This document shows positions 16,103 through 25,958 of a stretch of 39,963 nucleotides of DNA, one piece after another (the first letter of the stretch is position 1; every line of letters begins with the position of its first letter). The position numbers and the translations under genes are program-made. The notes below the pieces were generated by a model, which did not search any database, was not told where the DNA came from, and saw only the letters and a program-made list of their open reading frames with translations. This DNA comes from Xanthobacteraceae bacterium. Lineage in GTDB: Bacteria; Pseudomonadota; Alphaproteobacteria; Rhizobiales; Xanthobacteraceae. The stretch is taken from positions 1-39,963 of the forward strand of contig JAQGJU010000117.1 of NCBI GenBank assembly GCA_028290465.1, in the 5' to 3' direction.

Positions 16103-17341
16103 TTACGTCCCCGACGAGCCGAACGTCTTCGGCGGCGGGCTCACCACCTGACCACCGCTCGGCGTCACCCGCAGGATCGCCAGACCCCGCTCATTGGTGC
16201 CGTCCTGGCGGAAGCGGAACACGCCATCGATGCCGGCAAAGCCCGACGCATTGGTCAGCACCGTATCGTTGATGCCCTGCGGGCCCTGGGTCTTGACCAA
16301 CGCGGCGATCAGCGCGACTGCGTCATAGGCCAGCGTCGCGGTCCGCACCGGATCCTGGCCGAAGCGCGCCCGGTAGCGGCCGACGAAGCTCTGATAGCCG
16401 GCATTATCCGGCGCGGCGTACACCCCGCCCTGCACCGACGCATTGGCGGCGAGGCGCGGATCTTCCCACAGCCCCGTGCCGAGCAGTTGGATCTTCTTGG
16501 TGTTGACGCCGCCTTCCACCAGCGCGTCAACCACCGCCGGCACCGCGTCGCCGCCATCCGGAATGAAGATCGCATCGACCTTGCTGGCCGCCTGCGCGAT
16601 CCGCCGGGCCGGCGCCGCCATGGCGGCCTTGTCGGCCGGATAGCGTTCGAGCGCGATGACCCGGCCGCCGCGTTTCGCCACCGCCTGCTTGAACGCGGCC
16701 TCGACCACGGTGCCATAGGCGTTGTCCGGCAGCAGCGCCGCGAACGACCGCTTGCCGGTCGAAGCCGCATAGCCGATCACCCGCTCCACGTCGGATTCCG
16801 GCAGGAAGCTCAGCAGATAGACGCCGCGCGACGCCACATTGGCGTCGGTCGAGAACGCGATCACCGGGATGCCCCGGGCCTTGGCCGCCTGACCGACCGG
16901 CCCGACCGAATAGGCGAACAGCGGGCCGAGAATGATCTGCGCGCCCTCTTCCAGCGCCTGCTGGGCGGCCTGCTGGGCGCCCGGCGCGGTGCCGCCATCG
17001 TCCTTCACCAGAAGCTGGATGTTCGGCGCGTTGAATTCGGCCAGCGCCATTTCGCCCGCATTCTTCATCGATTGCGCCGCGAGGCCGGCATTGCCGCTTG
17101 CCGTCAGCGGCAGGATCAGGGCGACCTTGACCCCGCCGGTGCCGATCGCGGCCGGCTGTTGCGGGGCCGCGGCCTGGGGCGGCGGGCTCGACGAGAACAG
17201 ATCGCTGGGCGAGAAATTGCCCGTGCACGCGCCGAGGGCGGCCGATGCGGCGGCCAACAGCACAGCGCGGCGCGCCACGCGCGGCAGAGCCGACGCCAAA
17301 AGACCGGGCGCCGACATCTTGGCCCGCAACACTCCAAACAT
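16103..17341 (-). CDS. Periplasmic-binding-fold lipoprotein, LpoA/LppC-like penicillin-binding protein activator
   Basis: 412 residues. The N-terminus has a basic stretch, a hydrophobic core and the lipobox LGAC with lipidation at C39. A Pro/Gln-rich linker (residues 50-70) follows. The rest is a type I periplasmic-binding fold: VKVALILPLTASGNAGLAAQSMKNAGEMAL, ILGPLFAYSVGPVGQAAKARGIPVIAFSTD and FAALLPDNAYGTVVEAAFKQA. This architecture matches the alphaproteobacterial penicillin-binding protein activator group; a solute-binding role for an ABC transporter is possible, but no permease gene is nearby. The ATG at 17341 has GGGGAG nine bases upstream. It diverges from rsmI, as I recall from related genomes. 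Confidence 0.85.
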   Translation of the reverse strand: MFGVLRAKMSAPGLLASALPRVARRAVLLAAASAALGACTGNFSPSDLFSSSPPPQAAAPQQPAAIGTGGVKVALILPLTASGNAGLAAQSMKNAGEMALAEFNAPNIQLLVKDDGGTAPGAQQAAQQALEEGAQIILGPLFAYSVGPVGQAAKARGIPVIAFSTDANVASRGVYLLSFLPESDVERVIGYAASTGKRSFAALLPDNAYGTVVEAAFKQAVAKRGGRVIALERYPADKAAMAAPARRIAQAASKVDAIFIPDGGDAVPAVVDALVEGGVNTKKIQLLGTGLWEDPRLAANASVQGGVYAAPDNAGYQSFVGRYRARFGQDPVRTATLAYDAVALIAALVKTQGPQGINDTVLTNASGFAGIDGVFRFRQDGTNERGLAILRVTPSGGQVVSPPPKTFGSSGT

Positions 17342-17523
17342 GGCCAAACTCCCCGACACCGGCCGATGGTGCGTTGCCAGTTACACGACTTCAATCAGGC
17401 ATATTGTCGGCAAATCATTAACCAAGTGAAAAAAATAGCAATAGCCGCGGAGGGTTACGGCACAGCGGTCCGTGGATCTACTTGGTCGGGACATAGACCC
17501 GGCTGACCGGTTAGATTGACCGC
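17342..17523. promoter_or_regulatory. Divergent promoter region, lipoprotein / rsmI
   Basis: This 182-bp gap must hold both promoters. The AT-rich stretch at 17400-17445 is the likeliest core. No confident -35/-10 assignment was made. Confidence 0.35.
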
Positions 17524-18448
<925 letters not shown>

Positions 18449-18465
<17 letters not shown>

Positions 18466-18850
18466 GGCGCCACCCAAGCCGCCATTGCTCGAACGTCTGG
18501 CCGCGTTTCATCGTGGCATACAGGCGGAGCGCAGCGCCGCGGCTTTGCTCGAAGCCCAGGGCTTTCGCATCGTGGCGCGGCGCTGGAAGACCAAGGTGGG
18601 CGAAGTCGACCTGGTGGCGCGCCGGCCCGGTCTATTGATATTCGTCGAGGTGAAAGCGCGTGGAAGATTGGATTGGGCCGCGGAATCGGTCAGCGAGCGC
18701 CAACGCAGCCGTATCATCGCGGCCGCTGAAGCCTGGCTCGCGGCGAATCCAAACGATCTCAACGGCGATATCCGGTTCGACGCCGTGCTGGTCAGCCGCA
18801 GTGGCGCGCCACCGCAACATATTCCTGCAGCGTTCGACGCAAGTTTTTAA
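18449..18850 (+). CDS. UPF0102 family nuclease-like protein YraN
   Basis: 133 residues. The core GEVDLVARRPGLLIFVEVKAR matches the PD-(D/E)xK nuclease fold, with acidic and EVK residues at the expected spacing, and AAEAWLAANP follows. YraN proteins are linked to rsmI throughout bacteria, as here (17-base overlap). Their substrate is not settled; a DNA-processing role is inferred from the fold. Two ATG codons stand in tandem at 18449 and 18452; either could serve. Confidence 0.93.
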
Positions 18851-18858
18851 ATATCAGA

Positions 18859-20535
18859 TCAAGCCGCGCGCAGGTTCTGGAAGAACCGCTCGACCTGACT
18901 GCGGATGCCGCGCGCGGAGAGCCCTAAATTTTCAGCAACCGCTTTGACGGAAGCGGCTTCCTTGCGGGTCGCATCGGTGGCTTGGCCGACACGGGCGACC
19001 TCGTCGGCGGTGTCACGGGTGCGCCGCGATGCGGTGTCGGCGCTGCGCGCAATTTCCTGCGTGGCGGCGCCCTGCTCGGTGACGGCCGCCGCGATCGTCG
19101 TCGTGATCTCGCCGACTTCGACAATGATGCGCTGAATGCTGCCGATCGCTTCGACCGACCGCACCGTCGCTTGCTGCATGCCGACGATCTGCGCGGAGAT
19201 TTCCTCGGTCGCCTTCGCGGTCTGGCCGGCCAGCGCCTTCACTTCGCTGGCCACCACGGCGAAGCCCTTGCCGGCCTCGCCGGCGCGGGCCGCCTCAATG
19301 GTCGCGTTGAGGGCCAGCAGGTTGGTCTGCTCGGCGACCGCGGTGATCAACTTCACGACATCGCCGATACGCTTCGCCGCCTCGTCGAGTCCGTTGATCT
19401 CGGAATTGGTCCGCTCGGCCTCGCCGACGGCTTTTTCGGCAATGACCTTCGACTGATTGACCTGCCGGTTGATCTCCATCACCGACGCGGTCAGCTCTTC
19501 GGCCGCCGCCGCGATGTCGCGCACATTGTCGGACGCCTCGCTGGAGGACGACGCCGCGCCATTGGTCCGCTCGGACGCATCGTCGGCGACTTCCGCCAGG
19601 TGCCCGGACGCGCCCAGCATCTGTTCGGAGATCGCCGCGAGATCGCTGACGGTCTTTTCGATTTCGGCGCCGAACGAGCTGATCTCGACCGACATCTTCT
19701 CCTGCTGCTGGGCCCGCACTTCGGCGTCGCGCGCGACAGTCTGCGCCAACTCGATGTTCCGGGTCATCGCCTCCTGGAACACGCCGATGGAGCGCGCCAG
19801 CGCACCGATTTCATCGCTGCGTTCGCGATGTGGAATCTCAATATCCGATGCGCCGCCGGCCACCGCCGCCGTAACCCGCGTGATCGCGGTGAGCGGCCGT
19901 GTAACCGAGCGCCAGATCACGAACACGCCGACCGTCGCCAGCATCACCGAAGTGGCCGCCAACGCGCTCAGGATCCAGATGGTCCGGTTCAGCATGTACT
20001 GCAGCTCGGCATAGATCCGCTTGGTGCGGGCGTCGTACAGCGCCGCGAGGCCGTCGAGATCCTTGTTCAGCGCGGTGCGGACGCTGCGATTGGCTTCGTT
20101 GTCGCCCCATTCGCGGCCCTTGGCCGGGCTGACCTCGGCGCCGAGGCGAACCAGCTCCCGGCGAAATTCCATGAATTGCTGGATGCGCTTGGAGAACTCG
20201 TCGAATTGCTTGGCGTCTTCGGGCCGCACCGATTTGCGCCACTCGTCGACCACCTTGACAATGCCGGCATTGAACTTGAGCAGCAGATCGCCATATCGCT
20301 TGGCCTGCCCGACATCCGACGACATGTAGACGCCACGCGATTCCATCACCACGGCGTAGATCAGCCCGTTGACCCGCTCGACGTTCTGGGTGCCGACCAG
20401 CGACGTCTCGTATTCGGTGGTCATCGATGCCTGATATTGCGCATTGATCACCGCGATGCCGGCCAGCGCGCCGGTCGCGGCTGCCAGAAGGGCAAAGATC
20501 ATGTACAGCTTGCCGGCGATCGAAAACTTGGGCAT
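18859..20535 (-). CDS. Methyl-accepting chemotaxis protein
   Basis: 558 residues. Membrane helix 1 lies at about residues 9-30 ([20 protein letters not shown]). A periplasmic helical sensor domain follows, then helix 2 at about 183-208 ([24 protein letters not shown]), a HAMP domain, and the long cytoplasmic coiled coil whose tip reads [35 protein letters not shown], the kinase-contact hairpin. The periplasmic part resembles a four-helix bundle, so the ligand cannot be read. No C-terminal CheR-tethering pentapeptide is present. The ATG at 20535 has GAGGA seven bases upstream. No che gene is nearby; it stands alone between yraN and gshB, which I recall as adjacent in relatives. Confidence 0.95.
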   Translation of the reverse strand: MPKFSIAGKLYMIFALLAAATGALAGIAVINAQYQASMTTEYETSLVGTQNVERVNGLIYAVVMESRGVYMSSDVGQAKRYGDLLLKFNAGIVKVVDEWRKSVRPEDAKQFDEFSKRIQQFMEFRRELVRLGAEVSPAKGREWGDNEANRSVRTALNKDLDGLAALYDARTKRIYAELQYMLNRTIWILSALAATSVMLATVGVFVIWRSVTRPLTAITRVTAAVAGGASDIEIPHRERSDEIGALARSIGVFQEAMTRNIELAQTVARDAEVRAQQQEKMSVEISSFGAEIEKTVSDLAAISEQMLGASGHLAEVADDASERTNGAASSSSEASDNVRDIAAAAEELTASVMEINRQVNQSKVIAEKAVGEAERTNSEINGLDEAAKRIGDVVKLITAVAEQTNLLALNATIEAARAGEAGKGFAVVASEVKALAGQTAKATEEISAQIVGMQQATVRSVEAIGSIQRIIVEVGEITTTIAAAVTEQGAATQEIARSADTASRRTRDTADEVARVGQATDATRKEAASVKAVAENLGLSARGIRSQVERFFQNLRAA

Positions 20536-20622
20536 CGGAGGTCCTCGTGGCACGAGAGCGACGGTACAACCTGACCTAATTTGGTTAACCCCCGGTTGTC
20601 ATAAACCGTAATGCGAGGTTGC

Positions 20623-21573
20623 ATGAGTTTGAACGTCGCCGTTCAGATGGACCCGATCGAGCGGATCAATATCCGCGGCGATACGACCTTCGCCCTGCTG
20701 CTTGAGGCTCAAAAGCGCGGCCACCGGCTGAGCTATTACGGTCCGCCGCAGCTTGCCCAGCGCGGCCAAGAGGTATTTGCCACCGTCCAGCCGATCGAAG
20801 TGCGCGATACCGTGGGCGACCACGTCACGTTCGGCGAGGCGCGGCGGGTCGCGCTGACCGAATTCGACGTCATCCTGCTGCGCCAGGACCCGCCGTTCGA
20901 CATGGCCTACATCACGTCGACGCATATGCTGGAGCGGGTTCATCCGAAGACGCTGGTGGTCAACGACCCGGCATCGGTGCGCAACGCACCCGAAAAAATC
21001 TTTGTGATGGAATTCCCCGACCTGATGCCGCCGACCCTGGTCACCCGCGACCTCGCCGAGATCAAGGCGTTCCGGGCCGAATACCAGGACATCGTGATGA
21101 AGCCGCTCTACGGCAAAGGCGGCGAGGCGGTGTTCCGGCTGACGGCGGACGATCTTAACTTTGGCTCGCTGTACGACCTGTTTTCGGTAACGTTCCGTGA
21201 ACCCTGGGTGGTGCAGAAGTTTCTGCCGGCCGTACGCCAGGGCGACAAGCGCATCATCCTGGTCGACGGCGAATTCGCCGGCGCGGTCAATCGCGTGCCG
21301 GCCGAGGGCGATCTGCGTTCCAATCTTATCCGTGGCGGCGCCGCGGCGGCGACCGACCTGACCCCGCGCGAACGCGAGATCTGCGCGACCATCGGGCCGA
21401 AACTGCGCGAGCGCGGGCTGATCTTTGTCGGCATCGACGTGATCGGCGACTTCCTCACGGAGATCAACGTCACGTCGCCGACCGGCGTCCGGGCGATCAA
21501 GAATCTCGGCGGGCCGGACGTCGCGGCGATGACCTGGGACGTGATCGAGGCGAAGCGGCGCGCGGCGAGCTGA
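20623..21573 (+). CDS. gshB: Glutathione synthetase
   Basis: 316 residues, the usual length. [15 protein letters not shown] and [18 protein letters not shown] are the N-terminal substrate domain. [21 protein letters not shown]-type sequence, [15 protein letters not shown] (ATP-grasp loop) and [21 protein letters not shown] identify GshB. It joins glycine to gamma-glutamylcysteine using ATP in the cytoplasm. The ATG at 20623 begins the conserved MSLNVAVQ with GCGAGG upstream; an ATG four codons earlier is less likely. Confidence 0.97.
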   Translation: MSLNVAVQMDPIERINIRGDTTFALLLEAQKRGHRLSYYGPPQLAQRGQEVFATVQPIEVRDTVGDHVTFGEARRVALTEFDVILLRQDPPFDMAYITSTHMLERVHPKTLVVNDPASVRNAPEKIFVMEFPDLMPPTLVTRDLAEIKAFRAEYQDIVMKPLYGKGGEAVFRLTADDLNFGSLYDLFSVTFREPWVVQKFLPAVRQGDKRIILVDGEFAGAVNRVPAEGDLRSNLIRGGAAAATDLTPREREICATIGPKLRERGLIFVGIDVIGDFLTEINVTSPTGVRAIKNLGGPDVAAMTWDVIEAKRRAAS

Positions 21574-21692
21574 AGCGCCCACATTTCATGGATACGTACC
21601 GCTTTCGGCACGAGCTCGCGCCGCAATCCCAGATTGTGTTCCTGGTCTATGCGTTAAACCGGACTTAAGATTTAACCCCCTACCGTGCGCCC

Positions 21693-23057
21693 ATGAATGT
21701 GGGCATTTCGCTTTTTAATCTATTGGTAGTGATCAATTTTTCAGCGCGGTCCGGTGCCCGGACCCTGGCGCGGGCGCTCACCTCCCCGACCGCGCGGCTG
21801 CTCGCAGCGGGTGTATTGCTGCCCAATCTGCTGTCGCTGGCGTCGTTGCCGTTCGATATCAGCATTCCGCCGCGCACCGCGGCGATCCTGCTGTTCATGG
21901 CGATCGCGATCAGCGCGCGCTTTGTCGCCTACCCGTTTGTCGTCGTCTATTTCCTGCTGGCGCTGGCCTTTGACCTCGTCGCGACCTTCGCGCTGCAGTT
22001 CAACCTGGCGCCGACCGAATTCCTGGTCGCGATCAAACACGCGACCACGCTGAACTTGTTCAGTTCACCGGTCTATCTCGCGCTCGCGGTCGGCATCGCC
22101 ACGCTCAGCGCCGCCAGCCTGTGGCTGCTCAACCCACGACACCTGCCGGATCGCGCCAAGCCGTCGGTCATTTTCTTCAGCGCCATTTTGATCGCGGCCA
22201 TCGACTTCTTCGGCCACGTGTCGCCGCACTACTATTTCGGCAAAATGATCGGCACCGACAAGCCGGTCGAATCGGCATCATTGAAGTCCGGCTTTGGCAA
22301 TGCTTTTGGCGCGACGCGGCGCAACACCATCGTGGTCGTCGTCGAATCGATGGGGCAGTTGGTTGACGCCGACGCGCGCGCCTGGATCGCGGCGCCGTTC
22401 GGCACGCCGGACATCAAGGCGCGCTATCGCGTCACCTCGGGCAGCGCCGAATATTTCGGCTCGACCACCGCCGGCGAAATCCGCGAGCTGTGCGGCAGCC
22501 GCGAAGCGTATGACGGGCTCGATCCCGCCCGCGCCGCGCAGTGCCTGCCGGCGCGGCTGCGCCGCAAAGGCTACACCACGATGGCGTTCCACGCCTATAG
22601 CCGCAAGATGTTCGATCGCGCCAATTGGTATCCGACCATTGGCTTCGATCGCATGCTGTTCGGCGAGGACATGCTGCCCGGCACCAAACGTACCTGCGGC
22701 ACCGTGTTTCGCGGCGGCTGCGATTCCGACATGGAAGACCTGATCGCGCGCGCGGCCGGCGGCGCCAAGAAGCCGTTCCTGATCTACTGGCTGACGCTCA
22801 ACACCCATGTGCCGGTGGTGCCGGCCGACGCGAAAGTCCCGTTGCCGTGCGACGACGCCGCATCGCGCAATGTGTGCGTGATGTCGTCGATGTGGCGGCA
22901 GGTGTTCGGGACTGTGGCACGGCTGGCGCTCGATCCGCGCATCGGACCGGCCGACGTTCTGGTGGTCGGCGACCACGCGCCCCCGCTCTGGTCGACGCGC
23001 GAGCGCGGCCTGTTCGAGCCCGGCCGCGTGGCCTGGTACCGGCTGTCGCCGATTTAG
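21693..23057 (+). CDS. Membrane-anchored sulfatase / phosphoethanolamine-transferase-like protein
   Basis: 454 residues. About five N-terminal membrane segments (residues 1-180) precede a periplasmic alkaline-phosphatase-superfamily domain. The domain opens with TIVVVVESMGQL, where the glutamate is a metal ligand. GSTTAGEIRELCG carries the candidate threonine nucleophile, then LNTHVPVVPA, and VVGDHAPPL carries the Asp-His metal pair. This plan fits lipid- or polysaccharide-modifying transferases such as EptA or LtaS relatives, though the length and cysteines (CGSREA, TCGTVFRGGCDSD) make the subgroup uncertain. No ribosome site is obvious. It lies between gshB and yifB. Confidence 0.82.
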   Translation: MNVGISLFNLLVVINFSARSGARTLARALTSPTARLLAAGVLLPNLLSLASLPFDISIPPRTAAILLFMAIAISARFVAYPFVVVYFLLALAFDLVATFALQFNLAPTEFLVAIKHATTLNLFSSPVYLALAVGIATLSAASLWLLNPRHLPDRAKPSVIFFSAILIAAIDFFGHVSPHYYFGKMIGTDKPVESASLKSGFGNAFGATRRNTIVVVVESMGQLVDADARAWIAAPFGTPDIKARYRVTSGSAEYFGSTTAGEIRELCGSREAYDGLDPARAAQCLPARLRRKGYTTMAFHAYSRKMFDRANWYPTIGFDRMLFGEDMLPGTKRTCGTVFRGGCDSDMEDLIARAAGGAKKPFLIYWLTLNTHVPVVPADAKVPLPCDDAASRNVCVMSSMWRQVFGTVARLALDPRIGPADVLVVGDHAPPLWSTRERGLFEPGRVAWYRLSPI

Positions 23058-23063
23058 GGCGGA

Positions 23064-23107
23064 GCATTGTCAGGCGCAGTGGATACCGGTTCGCCGTCCG
23101 ACAATGC
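23064..23107. repeat. Short palindromic repeat after the sulfatase-like gene
   Basis: GCATTGTC (23064-23071) and GACAATGC (23100-23107) are inverse repeats around a core that includes GTGGATACCGGTTCG. It starts seven bases after the stop and may act as a weak terminator. The core looks like another dispersed repeat of Bradyrhizobium-like genomes (from memory). Confidence 0.6.
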
Positions 23108-23121
23108 GACCGTAAAGCGAC

Positions 23122-23316
23122 TCAGGCGGCGCACGACACCAGGGTCAACACCGGCGCTTCGAATGCCGCCCGCGCCAGACCGGGCAGCGGCACGCAGCGG
23201 ATCGGCTGGCGCATCTCGCCCAGCATTTCCTCGACATCACCTATTGCCGCAAGCGCGTCGATTCGCGCCCGCCGCGCCTGATACAGTTGATTTTCCAGCG
23301 CTTTCACGTCGATCAT
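23122..23316 (-). CDS. Small hypothetical protein (64 aa)
   Basis: 64 residues starting MIDVKALENQLYQARRARID, a helical, coiled-coil-like start, with a hydrophobic C-terminus APVLTLVSCAA. The start has GGAG eight bases upstream. It fills the gap between the sulfatase-like gene and yifB on the opposite strand. I know no family for it. Supporting evidence is the ribosome site and the absence of any competing gene; it could still be a chance frame. Confidence 0.5.
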   Translation of the reverse strand: MIDVKALENQLYQARRARIDALAAIGDVEEMLGEMRQPIRCVPLPGLARAAFEAPVLTLVSCAA

Positions 23317-23433
23317 CGGTCGGCTCCATTGCTTGATCGCGATAAAAGCTTAGCCGAGTCGTTTTGTTCTGCAAATGTTCTTGTCGAAGGTTCTACGATA
23401 CGGTAGCTTTTGCACAGCAGATCAGGGGCACGC

Positions 23434-24972
23434 ATGGTCCAGCACGTCACCACCGTAGCGTTCGAGGGCATCGAGGCGCGGGCGGTCGACGTGCAGGTGC
23501 AGGTCGCGCCCGGATTGCCGGCCTTCAATGTCGTTGGATTGGCCGACAAAGCGGTGTCGGAAGCGCGCGAACGGGTGCGCGCCGCGCTGGTGGCGTCCGG
23601 CCTCGCGCTGCCGGCGCGGCGCATCACGGTCAATCTCGCGCCGGCCGACCAGCCGAAGGAAGGCAGCCATTACGATCTGCCGATCGCGCTCGGCCTGATG
23701 GCGGCGATCGGCGCGATTCCGCCGGATGCGCTCGCCGGCTTCACGGTGCTGGGCGAACTCGGACTTGATGGTTCGATCGCGGCGGTCGCGGGCGTATTGC
23801 CGGCCGCGATCGGCGCCAATGCGCGCGGCGAGGGCCTGATCTGTCCGGCGGCGTGCGGACCGGAAGCCGCCTGGGCCAGTCCCGAGATCGAAATCATCGC
23901 CGCGCAGTCGCTGATCCAACTCGCCAATCACTTCAAGGGCTCGCAGGTGCTGTCGCGACCGCAGCCTAAAGTGCGCGAGCTTAACGGCGGGCTGTTGGAC
24001 CTCGCCGACATCAAGGGCCAGGAAAGCGCCAAGCGCGCGCTCGAAGTCGCGGCCGCCGGCGGACATAATCTGCTGATGCTCGGACCGCCGGGCTCGGGCA
24101 AATCGATGCTGGCAGCGCGGCTGTCGTCGATCCTGCCCCCGCTGCTGCCGGCCGAACTGTTGGAGGTGTCGATGATCGCCTCGGTGGCCGGCACGATCGA
24201 AGGCGGCGCGCTGACCAACCGGCGACCGTTCCGCGCGCCGCATCATTCGGCCAGCATGCCGGCGCTGGTCGGTGGCGGGCTGCGCGCCCGGCCGGGTGAA
24301 ATCTCACTCTCGCATAACGGCGTGCTGTTTCTCGATGAGCTGCCGGAATTCACAGCCCAGGTGCTGGATTCGCTGCGCCAGCCGCTGGAGACCGGCGAAG
24401 TATCGATCGCACGCGTGAATCACCGCATCACCTATCCGGCGCGCTTCATGCTGGTCGCGGCCATGAATCCGTGCCGCTGCGGCCATGCCGACGATCCGGG
24501 TTACGCCTGCCGGCGCGGCCCCAATGCGCGCTGTGCGGCCGACTATCAGGCCCGGCTATCCGGGCCGCTGCTCGACCGCATTGACCTGCATATCGAAGTG
24601 CCGGCCGTGTCCGCCGCCGACTTGTTATTGCCGGCGCCGTCGGAAGGCAGCCGCGAAGTTGCCGCGCGCGTCGCCCGCGCCCGCGATATCCAGTTGGAGC
24701 GCTATACGGCGTTGGACCTTCCCGGCGTGCGCACCAATGCGCAGGCGCAGGGACCGGTGCTGGAAGATGTGGCGCGGCCGGATGCCGATGGGCTTTCGCT
24801 GCTGCGTGACGCAGCCGACGCGATGCGGCTATCGGCGCGCGGCTATCACCGGGTGCTGCGGGTGGCCCGCACCATCGCGGATCTGGACGGCGCGGATTGC
24901 GTGTCGCGGCTGCACATCGCCGAGGCGCTGTCGTACCGCGCGCGCGCCGACGAGATGCGCCGCGCGGCGTGA
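23434..24972 (+). CDS. YifB/ComM family Mg-chelatase-like AAA ATPase
   Basis: 512 residues. The N-terminal ChlI-like domain reads EGIEARAVDVQVQVAPGLPAFNVVGLADKAV-like sequence. The AAA core has Walker A GPPGSGKSMLA, Walker B NGVLFLDELPEF and NPCRCGHADDPGY (zinc-like cysteines). The C-terminal YHRVLRVARTIADLDG helix bundle follows. ComM is a hexameric helicase that aids branch migration during natural transformation. The ATG at 23434 has AGGGG upstream; a TTG at 23410 would add eight residues. Its last 35 codons are duplicated 959 bp downstream, next to the DUF1801 gene that probably once followed it directly. Confidence 0.95.
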   Translation: MVQHVTTVAFEGIEARAVDVQVQVAPGLPAFNVVGLADKAVSEARERVRAALVASGLALPARRITVNLAPADQPKEGSHYDLPIALGLMAAIGAIPPDALAGFTVLGELGLDGSIAAVAGVLPAAIGANARGEGLICPAACGPEAAWASPEIEIIAAQSLIQLANHFKGSQVLSRPQPKVRELNGGLLDLADIKGQESAKRALEVAAAGGHNLLMLGPPGSGKSMLAARLSSILPPLLPAELLEVSMIASVAGTIEGGALTNRRPFRAPHHSASMPALVGGGLRARPGEISLSHNGVLFLDELPEFTAQVLDSLRQPLETGEVSIARVNHRITYPARFMLVAAMNPCRCGHADDPGYACRRGPNARCAADYQARLSGPLLDRIDLHIEVPAVSAADLLLPAPSEGSREVAARVARARDIQLERYTALDLPGVRTNAQAQGPVLEDVARPDADGLSLLRDAADAMRLSARGYHRVLRVARTIADLDGADCVSRLHIAEALSYRARADEMRRAA

Positions 24973-24978
24973 TCGGCC
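24868..24978 (+). repeat. Upstream direct repeat of islet 1 (3' end of yifB)
   Basis: This 111-bp stretch covers the last codons and stop of yifB plus six bases. It recurs at 25827-25937. The copies differ at about six positions in the left half but are identical over the final 63 bp (24916-24978), which marks the likely crossover zone. Confidence 0.92.
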
Positions 24979-25100
24979 ATGCAGCTGCTTATTGTGCGCA
25001 AGACAGCGCAGAGATAAGCCCGCCATATTTAAGCCATATTTCAGATGGAATATTGTCTGTAACGATGGTACTGGAAAATTAATTACAGCTTTTGATCTGA

Positions 25101-25664
25101 ATGGATGAGACAATGACCGGCAACGGCCAAATCGATTTAGTCTCCTTTCTGGAATACCTTGCGTCGAAGGGGCTAATGAATGGCGCCACAGCGGCTGCTC
25201 GAAAAGCCGCCGTGAACACGCTTTTTAGCGTTCTCGATAAAAATGAAACGGAGGATGTAACGTCTCTAAATCTTGACGAGGTCGCCATGCGATTCCTCAA
25301 CAAGCGAGGCGCAGATTTCAAACCAGAGAGCGTCAGGGTCTACAAATCGCGTGTTTCAAACGCAATTCAGGACTTTAAAAAGTACCGCGCCGACCCACTG
25401 AATTTTAAGGTCAATATCACATCGAAGTCGACCACAAAGACGGACAAGATTCCGTCTCAAACTAAAGATGTGCCTGCTCAGCCGAACTCGTCTCACCAAC
25501 CGATTGCGGCCTTTGTCAGTCCATCAGAAATGGTCTTCCCAATTCCTATCCGTCCGAATGTGATCGTGAAAATTGTGGGTCTTCCAAGCGACCTTACAAA
25601 AAATGAGGCTGCCCGTATTGCAAACGTCGTTAGCGCACTGGCTACGGTGGAAGATCCATTCTAA
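25101..25664 (+). CDS. AT-rich two-part protein of unknown function on islet 1
   Basis: 187 residues. The N-terminal half (about 10-100) is all-helical: IDLVSFLEYLASKGLMNGATA, then VRVYKSRVSNAIQDFKKY. This resembles the SAM-like core-binding domain of tyrosine recombinases, but the catalytic domain is absent. A polar linker (about 105-140) rich in Lys, Thr, Ser and Gln follows. The C-terminal part, PIPIRPNVIVKIVGLPSDLTKNEAARIANVVSALA, looks like a small conserved module. Base and codon use are unlike the flanking genes, a sign of transfer. I do not recognise a named family. ATG codons at 25101 and 25113 are both possible starts. It is the only gene in islet 1. Confidence 0.75.
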   Translation: MDETMTGNGQIDLVSFLEYLASKGLMNGATAAARKAAVNTLFSVLDKNETEDVTSLNLDEVAMRFLNKRGADFKPESVRVYKSRVSNAIQDFKKYRADPLNFKVNITSKSTTKTDKIPSQTKDVPAQPNSSHQPIAAFVSPSEMVFPIPIRPNVIVKIVGLPSDLTKNEAARIANVVSALATVEDPF

Positions 25665-25826
25665 TCGCCTCCCCCTCCATCAGGGATCGGCGCTCGCTGC
25701 GCAGTCTTGAAGGGCCTAGCAGCATCTACCGTCGCCGGGTACGGTCTCCACCCCGTATCCGGCGGCGACTTACTTAAAGATATACCGACATCGAACGTGT
25801 CGCAACGGCCTTATCTGCGACGCCCC
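25665..25826. other. Islet 1 tail without a gene
   Basis: No gene is supported here. A hairpin is visible at about 25729-25768 (CGTCGCCGGGTACGG against CCCGTATCCGGCGGCGA with one bulge); it follows the islet gene by some 65 bases and lacks a T-run. A frame from 25707 fuses this stretch to the yifB copy and is considered spurious. Confidence 0.45.
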
Positions 25827-25931
25827 CGTACCGTCGCCGATCTGGACGGCGCGGATTTGGTGTCGCGGCTGCATATCGCCGAGGCGCTGTCGTACCGCGC
25901 GCGCGCCGACGAGATGCGCCGCGCGGCGTGA
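25827..25931 (+). pseudogene. Duplicated 3' fragment of yifB
   Basis: This is the downstream copy of the last 35 codons of yifB, in frame to the TGA (RTVADLDGADLVSRLHIAEALSYRARADEMRRAA). It lacks the rest of the gene and any start. The left half carries about six substitutions relative to yifB; the right half is identical. Confidence 0.9.
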
Positions 25932-25958
25932 TCGGCCGAATTCAGAGGGATTCCGCCA

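Larger units (their letters stand above)
24979..25937 (+). mobile_element. Islet 1: foreign segment at the 3' end of yifB
   Basis: The unit is 959 bp long and ends in a second copy of the yifB 3' end. The unique part (24979-25826) is clearly more AT-rich than its surroundings and carries one gene of unknown function. Removing it would join yifB directly to the DUF1801 gene, whose ribosome site (GAGGG) lies just after the downstream copy. The pattern fits integration by recombination between the chromosomal gene end and a diverged copy on the incoming DNA. No complete integrase is present. Confidence 0.75.

Noticed and set aside
18982-20574. 530-codon forward frame opposite the chemoreceptor gene
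   Set aside because: It is a GC-driven antisense frame with low-complexity sequence; the reverse frame encodes an unmistakable chemoreceptor.
25707-25931. 74-codon frame joining islet tail and yifB end
   Set aside because: Its second half is just the duplicated yifB end and the first half has no family or ribosome site; annotated as a pseudogene fragment.
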